Positions 7,745 to 14,432 of a stretch of DNA of 29,034 nt are shown piece by piece. The position numbers were made by a program, and so were the translations under genes. The DNA lies in contig CAMVLN010000004.1 in the NCBI GenBank assembly GCA_947168325.1, forward strand, positions 1-29,034, given 5' to 3'. Position 1 is the stretch's first letter. Each line of letters opens with the position of its first letter. The notes under the pieces are model-generated. The model was not told where the DNA came from. It was given only the letters and a program-made list of their open reading frames with translations, and ran no database searches. The DNA comes from an uncultured Elusimicrobia bacterium (GTDB taxonomy: Bacteria > Elusimicrobiota > Endomicrobiia > Endomicrobiales > Endomicrobiaceae).

Positions 7745-9064
7745 TTATAAAAAAAATTCACCTTGTGAACTTTTTAATTCAATTTTATTTATTCTTAATT
7801 TTTTATTGATTCGTTCTGCAATAACAAAATATTTTTTATTTTCTTTTATAAGTTCAACTTTTAAAATATACTTTTCACTTAATTCATAATTATTTAACTC
7901 TTTTATAGCTCTTTTAAAAGTTCTTACAACATTATCTGTTCTTTCTGATTCTAATTGCAAATCTTCTGCTAGTTCTTTAATACTAAGTTTCAAGGAATTT
8001 CCTTTAAAAATTTTTTTATCGTAACAAATCAAAAATTTGAAAGCTATAGGATTTTTGATTTTATAAACTTCAGGGTTTCGTAAAAAAGCTTTTCTCTCAT
8101 AAAGTTGTTTGGATATGAAAGGGTGTAAAGAAAGATTTAATATTGTTTTTCCATAATCATTTTTATCATTCCAAACATCCATCCTTGTAATAAAAGAAAA
8201 ACCAAAACCTTTATCACCAAAAACCAGCATATTTGATAGTTTATATAATTCCTTTACTTTTTGAAAAAGCCATTGATAAGTTTGTCCACTTTTTTTTAGG
8301 TCTAGTTGTTTAGATAAATCTCTCATTGAAATATTAATAACTGAAAAAAAACCTTCTTTATCTAAATATTTACACCCTTGTTTTTGCCAAAAATGAATTA
8401 GTGCTAGCAATATTTTCGCATGAGTAGTATTCAACTGTCCATCACCCTTATCAGTGAAAGACATTACACCCCTATAAAGTTCATATTCTTGAGTTTTTCC
8501 ATCATCGTATTTAAATTTAATTTTAACTTTACTTTTCAATCGCTTATCTGTTGGATATGTAAAAAACCTACTATCAAAAGTTGTAAAGCTAGAAACTTTA
8601 GAAATTCCGTATTTACCAGGCATAGGTATTAATTCTAATTGAATTGGGAGTTTTTGCTTTTTTTGTGCTTGAGCTTTAGAATCTGAAGCATTTATAAGTG
8701 TATCTAATTCTTTTTGACTTTTGAAATTCGGAGCATTATCAAAAGTTGTTTTTTCTCTTTTTATTTCTTGAAAAGTTTTTTTATGTTTTATTTTTGGAAT
8801 TTGAATCGGTTCGGATTCTAGTTCCAATGATGGAGTAATAATTATTGAAAATGTAATTTCTGTTTTTAAAATTTCTTTTGCATAAGTTTCTAGTAAATTT
8901 TTATAGCTTTTATTAAATTTTTTTACGAAAGTTTCATTAGGAAACGATAATGTTAGTGTGTTATTTTCAAAGTTTTTAAATTCTATTGGCTCTATCCATA
9001 AGCTGTACTCACTTTCACTTAAATTTTGTTTTAATTTTTCTTTTAAATTTTCCAACAACTCCAT
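7745..9064 (-). CDS. Plasmid replication initiator with a DnaA domain I-like N-terminus
   Basis: 439 residues from ATG 9064. Residues 1-75 resemble DnaA domain I: helices with the SEYSLWIEPIEF stretch, then NTLTLSFPNETFVKKF and a closing helix. In DnaA this domain contacts DnaB and regulators. A Lys/Glu/Gln-rich linker (about 80-160) leads to a region (about 165-420) with the helix and wing pattern of iteron-binding Rep proteins, including SMRDLSKQLDL and LSIKELAEDLQL, two helix-turn-helix-like segments. Start choice: AGGAGG lies eight bases before ATG 9064, while the in-frame GTG at 9103 has no binding site. It faces away from the iterons at 9596-9814, which it presumably binds. The exact Rep family is uncertain. 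Confidence 0.85.
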   Translation of the reverse strand: MELLENLKEKLKQNLSESEYSLWIEPIEFKNFENNTLTLSFPNETFVKKFNKSYKNLLETYAKEILKTEITFSIIITPSLELESEPIQIPKIKHKKTFQEIKREKTTFDNAPNFKSQKELDTLINASDSKAQAQKKQKLPIQLELIPMPGKYGISKVSSFTTFDSRFFTYPTDKRLKSKVKIKFKYDDGKTQEYELYRGVMSFTDKGDGQLNTTHAKILLALIHFWQKQGCKYLDKEGFFSVINISMRDLSKQLDLKKSGQTYQWLFQKVKELYKLSNMLVFGDKGFGFSFITRMDVWNDKNDYGKTILNLSLHPFISKQLYERKAFLRNPEVYKIKNPIAFKFLICYDKKIFKGNSLKLSIKELAEDLQLESERTDNVVRTFKRAIKELNNYELSEKYILKVELIKENKKYFVIAERINKKLRINKIELKSSQGEFFL

Positions 9065-9072
9065 AAAAAAAT

Positions 9073-9091
9073 CCTCCTTATATTTTGGAGG
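9073..9091 (-). promoter_or_regulatory. Hairpin masking the rep ribosome binding site
   Basis: In the rep leader CCTCC (9087-9091) can pair with the Shine-Dalgarno GGAGG (9073-9077) across a 9-nt loop. The pairing is all of the GC-rich sequence in this AT-rich leader, so it could lower or gate Rep translation. Confidence 0.5.
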
Positions 9092-9209
9092 GTATCTTTT
9101 CACTTTGCAACTTGCACTATTATTTTATAGAATATAGCTGTTGCTAAATATGTGAGATACTACCTCATGTATTTGTGGTAAAAACTGCTAATTTTTGCCA
9201 CCTAGTGCG

Positions 9210-9254
9210 ATTATAGGAATATCTAGCTTGATTGTCAAGTTTAGGTATTCCTAT
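9210..9254 (-). promoter_or_regulatory. Consensus promoter of rep inside an inverted repeat
   Basis: Minus strand TTGACA (9233-9238), 17 bases, TATAAT (9210-9215): a perfect sigma-70 promoter. ATAGGAATATC (9213-9223) and GGTATTCCTAT (9244-9254) are inverted copies with one mismatch, placed on the -10 side and upstream of the -35. This fits a dimeric repressor, perhaps Rep itself. The leader to ATG 9064 is about 140 nt. Confidence 0.8.
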
Positions 9255-9480
9255 TTTTTTACAATCCAAATTTTTGATTTTAGCCCATTATTTTTTAAAA
9301 AAGGATAAGTAATATTAAATTTATAAAAAATTGCAAAATAAAAACCTTTCTGTGTGTTTAATGAAGTTTTAAATTAGAATTGTTAGGCTATTTTTATAAA
9401 AAATTCTATTTTTAGCAAAAATTCTATTGTTTTTGTCGTTGCCGTTTTTGTTTTTGAATTTAAAAAAAGATGTTGCCAGT
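9255..9480. other. Gene-free AT-rich part of the origin region
   Basis: No gene, repeat or strong promoter is seen here. It lies between the rep promoter and the origin hairpin, and its high AT content would suit a DNA unwinding element. Confidence 0.35.
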
Positions 9481-9517
9481 TCTCTTTTTTCAAAAGGTTC
9501 TTTTTTGGAAAAAGAGA
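9481..9517. other. 15-bp hairpin in the origin region
   Basis: Left arm 9481-9495 and right arm 9503-9517 pair over 15 positions with one wobble, loop GGTTCTT. There is no useful U-tract on the minus strand after it. It might be a single-strand initiation or replication structure, or a terminator for plus-strand transcripts. Confidence 0.5.
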
Positions 9518-9518
9518 T

Positions 9519-9550
9519 AGTCTTTAATAGTCTTTAATAGTCTTTAATAG
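9519..9550. repeat. Three tandem 10-bp repeats
   Basis: AGTCTTTAAT occurs three times in a row (9519-9548), followed by AG. It abuts the origin hairpin and lies 46 bases before the iterons. The AT-rich helical-turn spacing is typical of origin unwinding or accessory protein sites. Confidence 0.7.
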
Positions 9551-9595
9551 TGAAAAAATTTCTTCATAGTTATCAATACTTTTTTTGATTTTTTT

Positions 9596-9814
9596 ACTCC
9601 ACTATATCACGGGTTTTACTCCGCTATATCACGGGTTTTACTCCACTATATCACGGGTTTTACTCCACTATATCACGGGTTTCACTCCACAATGCCATAG
9701 CTTTCACACCACTATCCCATAGGTTTTACACCACGATGCCATAGGTTTCACTCCACAATGCCATAGCTTTCACACCACTATCCCATAGTTTCACACCACT
9801 ATATCACGGGTTTT
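9596..9814. repeat. Iteron array of ten 22-bp repeats, probable oriV
   Basis: Ten contiguous repeats start at 9596, 9618, 9640, 9662, 9684, 9706, 9728, 9750, 9772 and 9793; all are 22 bp except the ninth (21 bp). Two types are seen: repeats 1-4 and 10 share the core CTATATCACGGG, and repeats 5-9 share CCATAG with ACWATSCC before it. All share ACWCCAC or ACTCCGC at one end and TTT at the other. The 22-bp spacing puts each copy on the same face of the helix, as in Rep-binding iterons. Array, rep gene and consensus rep promoter together mark this as the replication origin. Confidence 0.92.
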
Positions 9815-9840
9815 TATGCGAAAAAAGTGTTTTTTTGTTG

Positions 9841-9893
9841 TTTTATCCGCTTGTGGTAATGTCCGCAAGTCCGCATATCCGCTTATGGATAAA
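9841..9893. repeat. Dispersed CCRCAAG-cluster repeat, copy 4
   Basis: Non-coding copy between the iterons and the toxin promoter: ATCCGCTTGTGG, GTCCGCAAGTCCGC, ATCCGCTTATGGATAA. The last part differs by one base from a DnaA box written as TGTGGATAA. Confidence 0.6.
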
Positions 9894-9912
9894 TAATCTT
9901 TTTTTTAAAAAT

Positions 9913-9947
9913 TTGACAAAGTGTATAAAATATTATACACTTATAAT
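9913..9947 (+). promoter_or_regulatory. Toxin-antitoxin promoter with palindromic operator
   Basis: TTGACA at 9913-9918 is followed by a perfect palindrome AAGTGTATAA-AATA-TTATACACTT (9919-9942), and TATAAT overlaps its end (9942-9947). The -10 is unclear: the TTGACA pairs at 17 bases with weak TACACT. The palindrome over the promoter suits repression by the antitoxin. Confidence 0.7.
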
Positions 9948-9951
9948 AGAG

Positions 9952-10263
9952 ATGAAAAAGATGATTATAAAAGAAAGTGAAATTTTTACAAAGTGGTTTG
10001 AAAAATTAAAAGATAGAGTTTTAGCTAGAGTGATTTATAGATACATACAAAGATTAATGCTAACAAATTTTTCTAATGTAAAATCTGTAGGTGATGGTGT
10101 GCATGAGATAAAAATAGATTATCAAAAAGGATATAGAGTTTATTTCACAAACATTAACAGACAAATAATTTTATTACTTTGTGGTGGAGATAAAAGTAGT
10201 CAAAAAAAAGATGTAGAAAAAGCAAAGCAAATAAAAAAACTTTATGAATATAGAGGAAGATAA
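9952..10263 (+). CDS. HigB/RelE-like toxin (addiction module killer protein family)
   Basis: 103 residues from ATG 9952; an ATG at 9961 is an alternative and neither has a strong binding site. Family pattern: FTKWFEKLKD (about 12-21), VKSVGDGVHEIKI, GYRVYF and LLLCGGDKSSQKKDVEKA near the end, as in the addiction-module killer proteins (TIGR02683 type), which have the RelE/ParE fold and cleave mRNA. It comes first in the operon and overlaps no other gene; the antitoxin starts two bases after its stop. It is one of only two plus-strand genes, so it is its own transcription unit and was probably acquired as a cassette to stabilise the plasmid. Confidence 0.92.
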   Translation: MKKMIIKESEIFTKWFEKLKDRVLARVIYRYIQRLMLTNFSNVKSVGDGVHEIKIDYQKGYRVYFTNINRQIILLLCGGDKSSQKKDVEKAKQIKKLYEYRGR

Positions 10264-10264
10264 A

Positions 10265-10585
10265 ATGAATATGGAAAAAATATTAGCATTAGAAGATTTT
10301 GATACAACTTTTGCAAAGAGATTAGCAAAAAACCCAAAAGAATTGAAAGAATACGAAAAATTTATTGCTGAAGAGTTTAATAAAGATGGAGATATTGCTT
10401 TATTTTTAGAATGTTTAAAAGTAGTAGCAAAAGCAAAAGGCAATATAAAAGGACTTGCAAAAGATGCAAAAGTAGCAAGAAAAACTATTTATAATATGTT
10501 ATCAAAAGATAGTAATCCAAGTATTAAAAGTTTTTTTGCAGTATATAAGTTATTAGGTGGAAAAGTCGTTTTTTCATTTCACTAA
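10265..10585 (+). CDS. HigA-like HTH antitoxin (addiction module antidote family)
   Basis: 106 residues from ATG 10265. The GAGGAAG inside the toxin's last codons is its binding site, so this start is preferred to the ATG at 10244. It begins with LALEDFDTTFAKRLAKNPKE, and the C-terminal half is a helix-turn-helix (GNIKGLAKDAKVARKTIYNML) ending in a conserved LGGKVVF strand, typical of the partner of this toxin type (TIGR02684 type). It should neutralise the toxin and bind the palindrome at 9919-9942. The 8-bp inverted repeat TTCATTTC/GAAATGAA over its stop (10573-10596) may be a weak terminator. Confidence 0.92.
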   Translation: MNMEKILALEDFDTTFAKRLAKNPKELKEYEKFIAEEFNKDGDIALFLECLKVVAKAKGNIKGLAKDAKVARKTIYNMLSKDSNPSIKSFFAVYKLLGGKVVFSFH

Positions 10586-10596
10586 TAAGAAATGAA

Positions 10597-10746
10597 TTAT
10601 ACATCAAGAATACTGTCTATATAACAACTGTCAGGACATAAATCAACTTTATTGCTCCATACTTTATCACTATCTATATCAGGGTTAATATCCCAACATA
10701 TACAGTGTTGTTTGTCAACATAAACTCTGCGAAAATCAGTTTTTTT
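10597..10746 (-). pseudogene. Remnant of a DUF2442-type protein
   Basis: The minus frame ending at the stop 10597-10599 reads FRRVYVDKQHCICWDINPD and then KVDLCPDSCYID. This is the C-terminal signature of DUF2442 proteins (V-V-D, CW, DLCPD-Y). No start codon or N-terminal half exists: the frame runs upstream into a dispersed repeat at 10757-10793 and then the RHH gene. It is a broken gene, perhaps from an older toxin-antitoxin or accessory pair, facing the antitoxin tail to tail. Confidence 0.65.
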
Positions 10747-10756
10747 TGAGCGAAAT

Positions 10757-10793
10757 ATCCGTAAGTCCACAAGCGGACAAACGGACTTGTGGA
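10757..10793. repeat. Dispersed CCRCAAG-cluster repeat, copy 5
   Basis: ATCCGTAAGTCCACAAGCGG followed by ACAAACGGACTTGTGGATAT. It is nearly palindromic over its whole length and lies exactly where the DUF2442 remnant loses its similarity. Confidence 0.65.
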
Positions 10794-10796
10794 TAT

Positions 10797-11051
10797 TTAT
10801 TTGTTTTCTTGATTTTTTTCATATTTGTTTATGAAGTCAGTAATAGCCATATCTACAATTTCATATATGTTTTTTTCTTCTAAAAAAGCAATTTTTTCAA
10901 TTTTTTTCTTTTTATCTTTATCGTAATATGTAGTCCATTTAACGAGATTATTTTTTGTAGCTTTTTTTTCTTGAGGGGAATTTTTTATATTTTCTTTAGC
11001 AGCTGAAATAAAAGCTGTTGCCGGATTATTTGAAGTAAAATCTTTAACCAT
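10797..11051 (-). CDS. Small ribbon-helix-helix-like partition partner (ParB/CopG-like)
   Basis: 84 residues directly after ParA (11-base gap; its AAGGAG overlaps the ParA stop). The N-terminal 35 residues are disordered and polar. The C-terminal part KWTTYYDKDKKKKIEKIAFLEEKNIYEIVDMAITDF has the short strand, helix, helix pattern of RHH DNA-binding proteins, which serve as centromere binders in type Ib par loci. It should bind parS and stimulate the ParA ATPase. The centromere is not certain; the array at 25717-25771 or sequences before parA are options. Confidence 0.72.
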   Translation of the reverse strand: MVKDFTSNNPATAFISAAKENIKNSPQEKKATKNNLVKWTTYYDKDKKKKIEKIAFLEEKNIYEIVDMAITDFINKYEKNQENK

Positions 11052-11062
11052 TTTTATGCTCC

Positions 11063-11830
11063 TTATTTATTAATTTTTTTCAAAAATTCATTTACAAAAT
11101 TAGTATAATCGTCAACAGCATTATGAGTAGGAGAATAGTCAAATATATTGATTCTACTTGCTTGCGCCTCTTTTATCGCTGTATAATCTCGTAGTTTCGT
11201 ATCAAAGACTGTGGTATCAATTTGTTTAGCTATATCTTCTACCATCGTTAGCATTTGTTTTGCCAATGTAGTTTGAGGATTAAATCTATTTACCACAATT
11301 CCGGTAATCTGTATTTTTTCATTACAATATTTTTTTACTGCCAAAAATGTTTGATAAAGTTGCCCAATACCGGCTGCTGAATATGTATCAGCCATTGTCG
11401 GAATTAGGATATAATCACTTGCAGTCAAAGCATTGATACTTGCAACACTTAATGTAGGAGGAGTATCTATTATTATGTATTCATATTTATCTTTAATTTT
11501 CTCTAAACTTTCTTTAAGTCTATATTCTTTCCCTGTTTCGCTTAAAACTTTATCTAATTCAACAAGATTTTGACTGCCCGGAATGATATTTGTATCGTTA
11601 GTATCTTGAATTACTTGTTCTATAGTTATTTCTTTTCTTAGTACATCATATATTGTAGGTAAAGTCATATTTGCTTTTGAGGTCATTGTTATTGAACATT
11701 GGCTGTCAAGATCTATAAGCAGATTCTTTTTATTATTGTTTTGTTTTCTAACACCTGCATCAAGATTGAATGATATGGTACTTTTGCCTACACCACCTTT
11801 CTGATTTATAACACTTACGATAGTAGCCAT
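11063..11830 (-). CDS. parA: ParA/Soj-type partition ATPase
   Basis: 255 residues. Deviant Walker A KGGVGKST at 11-18, a DLDSQ motif at 40-44 and the IIIDTPP strand at 119-125 define a ParA-type ATPase that segregates plasmid copies over the nucleoid. There is no N-terminal DNA-binding domain, as in small (type Ib) ParA proteins with an RHH partner. AAGGAGG lies five bases before ATG 11830. It is transcribed from the promoter at 11889-11917, which is identical to the one before the transfer region. Confidence 0.95.
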   Translation of the reverse strand: MATIVSVINQKGGVGKSTISFNLDAGVRKQNNNKKNLLIDLDSQCSITMTSKANMTLPTIYDVLRKEITIEQVIQDTNDTNIIPGSQNLVELDKVLSETGKEYRLKESLEKIKDKYEYIIIDTPPTLSVASINALTASDYILIPTMADTYSAAGIGQLYQTFLAVKKYCNEKIQITGIVVNRFNPQTTLAKQMLTMVEDIAKQIDTTVFDTKLRDYTAIKEAQASRINIFDYSPTHNAVDDYTNFVNEFLKKINK

Positions 11831-11852
11831 AATTCCTCCTTACTATCTTTTT

Positions 11853-11887
11853 CCGTAAGTCCACAAGTGGATATGTGGATTTATCCA
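11853..11887. repeat. Dispersed CCRCAAG-cluster repeat, copy 6
   Basis: CCGTAAGTCCACAAGTGGAT and then ATGTGGATTTATCCAT. It forms most of the parA 5' leader, between the -10 at 11889 and the ribosome binding site, so it could affect parA mRNA structure. Confidence 0.6.
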
Positions 11888-11888
11888 T

Positions 11889-11917
11889 AATATACCATTT
11901 TTGATATGTTTTGTCAA
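11889..11917 (-). promoter_or_regulatory. par promoter/operator, 29-bp block shared with the transfer region
   Basis: Minus strand TTGACA (11912-11917), 17 bases, TATATT (11889-11894). The spacer holds an imperfect palindrome ATATCA-AAAA-TGGTAT. All 29 bases from -35 to -10 are identical to 26021-26049, and the identity stops exactly at both ends. Confidence 0.85.
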
Positions 11918-11921
11918 GTTT

Positions 11922-12122
11922 TTATATAAAATAGGTAATAGGAACTTTATATAATTTAGACAGTATTTTAATTTGTTCTATTGAAGGGACTGTAATACCT
12001 TTTTCGTATCGGTATAAGGTTTGTATTCCTATACCAAGAACTTTACATACGGAAGGTCTTGTGAGACCAGCATCTTTTCTTGCCGATAGTAATTTGTTTT
12101 GTAATAAATTCATATCTTTCAT
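11922..12122 (-). CDS. Cro/CI-type helix-turn-helix regulator
   Basis: 66 residues forming one HTH_3 domain (about 8-62): LLSARKDAGLTRPSVCKVLGI, then TLYRYEKGITVPSIEQI. It starts at ATG 12122 behind GAGGA that overlaps the last codons of virD4, so it is the last gene of the transfer operon. Its stop lies five bases before the shared promoter/operator of parA. It is the obvious candidate to bind the ATATCA-AAAA-TGGTAT operator found there and at 26027-26043, giving feedback on transfer and partition; this is inferred from position. Confidence 0.85.
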   Translation of the reverse strand: MKDMNLLQNKLLSARKDAGLTRPSVCKVLGIGIQTLYRYEKGITVPSIEQIKILSKLYKVPITYFI

Positions 12123-12125
12123 TTT

Positions 12126-13778
12126 TTATAATCCTCTCATAAAGATACTGACATCTCCTCTTTCCTGATAATCAAGAGTTGTTATACTATTTTGTTGCTC
12201 ACCGGGACTATTGAGAACAGTTCCAGCACCAACACCATCTTCGTGAAACAAAATTATCTGTCTATTTTTTAAGTTGCCAAAATCTTCTGGCAACAAAACT
12301 GCATGTTGTCGTTGCACTTTAGAGTTAGAAACACTTGACGACTTTTCTCCAGTAGAAAAAGTTTCTTGTCTTTCGTCATAAATCATCGTTCCAATTCTCT
12401 TAGACAACATTTCTCTTGTAGGCATATCGCCAACTCTCATAGCTATCAAATGGTTTGGGTTATCTGCCCAAGCTCCTCGCTCGTGTTTCTCTTTTTGTGG
12501 TAACCTTTGACTTGCTGCAAATATAGCAAGACCTTTACTCCTACACTGAGTATATACACCTTTTTCAATATCGTTAGGCAAATTAAAAGTCAGTGCCTCG
12601 TCTATAATTACTACTGCTCTTAACCTATCAGCACTTGGCATATCTGACATTGATATAGTCTGCATAAAAAATGCTGACAACATTAACGACAAACTACCAA
12701 CTTGTTCTGATGCACAAGCAGGATTATTAAGTAAAAAAATTCGCCCTTTATGTTTAATAATATCTTCTATAGATAATACTTTATTGCTTTTAGTTAAAGC
12801 AATAGTAGCAATATCTCTAAATCCTAAAAGAGCTGTAGCTAACTGACTCTGAAAAGTCTTGTCACCTTCTTTAGAATCCATTTTCATTCTAAGTTCTATT
12901 TTAACTTTCTCTATAGAATCAGAACTTCTAAAAGCATCTTTTAACAACTCTATTGCAGAATCGGACCAAAACCTATCTGTTTGACCACTCTGATGACTTT
13001 CTACTGCTGTGGCAACAAGAGAGTGTATAAGTTCTGGATGTGTCCTAAAATCGTCTATAATATCCCACTTAAAAGTTCTTTTATCAAAAGGAGCAAATAT
13101 TAAGTCTGTATCTGGATTATAGAGTGTTCTTAACCATTCTCCTTTAGGATCATGTATAAGTATAGGAATATCTGGATATCGTTTTCTTATATCATTTTCT
13201 ATAAGATACAATAATCTTGACTTACCACACCCCATATCGCCTAATATTGTTGTCGTCCTAGAAAGTCTGTCATAAGGTAAAAACAAATGGTCTGACGACT
13301 TACTAGAAAATTCTCTTATATGGTTAGGCAACACTTTCAAATCAAAGTCAGATACTTCTATTCCAGAACCTTTTTGTGCTTTTGTAGGGGTAAATATCGC
13401 TCCATGCTTAATAGATTTCTGTTTAAAAACATAATGAGCATATTTTTTAAATATTTCTATACAAGGAACAAGTAAAACAAAATAGTAAACCTTCTTTAAA
13501 AAAGGCAACCATATATATTTTACTATTTTTTGCATATAAAAGTTGCAAAAAATTTCGTTGTAATATGTAGGCAAGAAATATTTTATGATATAATACCCAC
13601 AAAAAAATATACTTAAATAAACTGTTATTTGCCAGAATATAAGTTTCTTTCTTGGAGGTTTCCAACAATAGAAAACAACAAAATGATAAACATATATAGC
13701 CATACAAAATAAAACAAATGCTTGTATGTGAGGGGAAACTCTCTCAAGATAACTCAAAAAAGAGTTTAATAGATTCAT
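12126..13778 (-). CDS. virD4: VirD4/TrwB-type coupling protein
   Basis: 550 residues. Three hydrophobic segments in the first 110 residues (about 19-38, 46-69, 90-107) anchor it in the inner membrane. The ATPase domain has Walker A GDMGCGKS (180-187), HDPKGEWL (209-216) and Walker B VVIIDEA (389-395), followed by FAASQRLPQ, as in VirD4/TraD/TrwB. It would dock the relaxase-DNA complex on the channel. Start and the VirB10 stop share bases (TAATG), so the two are translationally coupled. It is followed by the HTH regulator. Confidence 0.93.
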   Translation of the reverse strand: MNLLNSFLSYLERVSPHIQAFVLFCMAIYVYHFVVFYCWKPPRKKLIFWQITVYLSIFFCGYYIIKYFLPTYYNEIFCNFYMQKIVKYIWLPFLKKVYYFVLLVPCIEIFKKYAHYVFKQKSIKHGAIFTPTKAQKGSGIEVSDFDLKVLPNHIREFSSKSSDHLFLPYDRLSRTTTILGDMGCGKSRLLYLIENDIRKRYPDIPILIHDPKGEWLRTLYNPDTDLIFAPFDKRTFKWDIIDDFRTHPELIHSLVATAVESHQSGQTDRFWSDSAIELLKDAFRSSDSIEKVKIELRMKMDSKEGDKTFQSQLATALLGFRDIATIALTKSNKVLSIEDIIKHKGRIFLLNNPACASEQVGSLSLMLSAFFMQTISMSDMPSADRLRAVVIIDEALTFNLPNDIEKGVYTQCRSKGLAIFAASQRLPQKEKHERGAWADNPNHLIAMRVGDMPTREMLSKRIGTMIYDERQETFSTGEKSSSVSNSKVQRQHAVLLPEDFGNLKNRQIILFHEDGVGAGTVLNSPGEQQNSITTLDYQERGDVSIFMRGL

Positions 13779-14413
13779 TAATATTCTAATCTACCTTTAA
13801 CAAAAATTTGTATAGGAACATTTTTAGATATTTCAATATAATAAGAATAAACTTCATTAAGTTCTGACTGTGACGACTGTTGAATACTGTCAGTAATATC
13901 ACTAACAATACTATTACCACTTACTGACGAAATACTACTTGCAGTAGCATTTAACAACACTTTTGCAGGTAAAGTATTTTTACTTGCTTTTACAATCTTT
14001 CCCGGAACTCCTCCAGAACCATCAGTATGTAGTGCAATACCATTAAACTGTATTTCTTGTCCATTAGGAAACACCATAGTCGTAAAAGTGATATTTACTC
14101 TATTAACAGTCTTTTCTACATTACATTGTCCTATAAACTTTGTTCCTCTAGGAATCATAACTTTTTCTAAAAATCGTATATCGTATTCTGTTTCTGCTAC
14201 TACTGGTGTAATAGAATTAAAAGAAAAAATTGCAGTTTTTAACACAGCATCAAACATAAATCCAGTATGCAAAAAGTAGTTAGCATTAGTATTATAAACT
14301 GGCTTTGTCGGATAAGTTTGTCCTTGAGCAAAAATAATTTGTGGACATACCCACAAACCCACAAGTCCACAAAACCGCAAGTAGGCAACCATTAACTTAA
14401 AATGTCTTTTCAT
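13778..14413 (-). CDS. virB10: VirB10-type outer-membrane domain with its own signal peptide
   Basis: 211 residues. From about 46 it matches the C-terminal domain of VirB10/TrbI: FMFDAVLKTAI, MIPRGTKFIGQ, FPNGQEIQFNGIALHTDGSGG, and the helical LLNATASSISSVSG segment that forms the outer-membrane pore. Usual VirB10 proteins have an N-terminal inner-membrane helix and a long Pro-rich linker; both are missing, and a Sec-type signal peptide (about 1-30, ending FAQ) is in their place. Part of that signal peptide is encoded by a dispersed repeat (14341-14386). The upstream neighbour carries a membrane anchor and linker instead. GAGGAG eight bases before ATG 14413. Confidence 0.85.
   Translation of the reverse strand: MKRHFKLMVAYLRFCGLVGLWVCPQIIFAQGQTYPTKPVYNTNANYFLHTGFMFDAVLKTAIFSFNSITPVVAETEYDIRFLEKVMIPRGTKFIGQCNVEKTVNRVNITFTTMVFPNGQEIQFNGIALHTDGSGGVPGKIVKASKNTLPAKVLLNATASSISSVSGNSIVSDITDSIQQSSQSELNEVYSYYIEISKNVPIQIFVKGRLEY
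14341..14386. repeat. Dispersed CCRCAAG-cluster repeat, copy 7
   Basis: GTGGACATACCCACAAACCC, then ACAAGTCCACAAAACCGCAAG. It lies inside the signal-peptide coding part of virB10, read from the strand opposite to the other coding copies, and gives the hydrophobic LRFCGLVGLWVCP. Confidence 0.6.
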
Positions 14414-14432
14414 AACAGTTTCTCCTCTATAT

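Noticed and set aside
9065..9103. GTG 9103 as the rep start
   Set aside because: It has no ribosome binding site, while AGGAGG lies eight bases before ATG 9064; the DnaA domain I-like part begins at the latter.
9596..9814. Iteron block as a CRISPR array
   Set aside because: The 22-bp units are contiguous with no spacers, and there are no cas genes. A rep gene and origin features are adjacent.
9841..9893. DnaA boxes in the origin
   Set aside because: Only one-mismatch versions of TGTGGATAA are seen, and the same words occur in all copies of the dispersed repeat, so they cannot be told apart from it.
10573..10596. Inverted repeat over the antitoxin stop as a terminator
   Set aside because: Eight AT-rich pairs without a following U-tract on either useful strand; kept only as a remark in the antitoxin entry.
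13447..13707. 86-codon minus-strand frame inside virD4
   Set aside because: It overlaps the VirD4 membrane segments in another frame and looks hydrophobic for that reason only.
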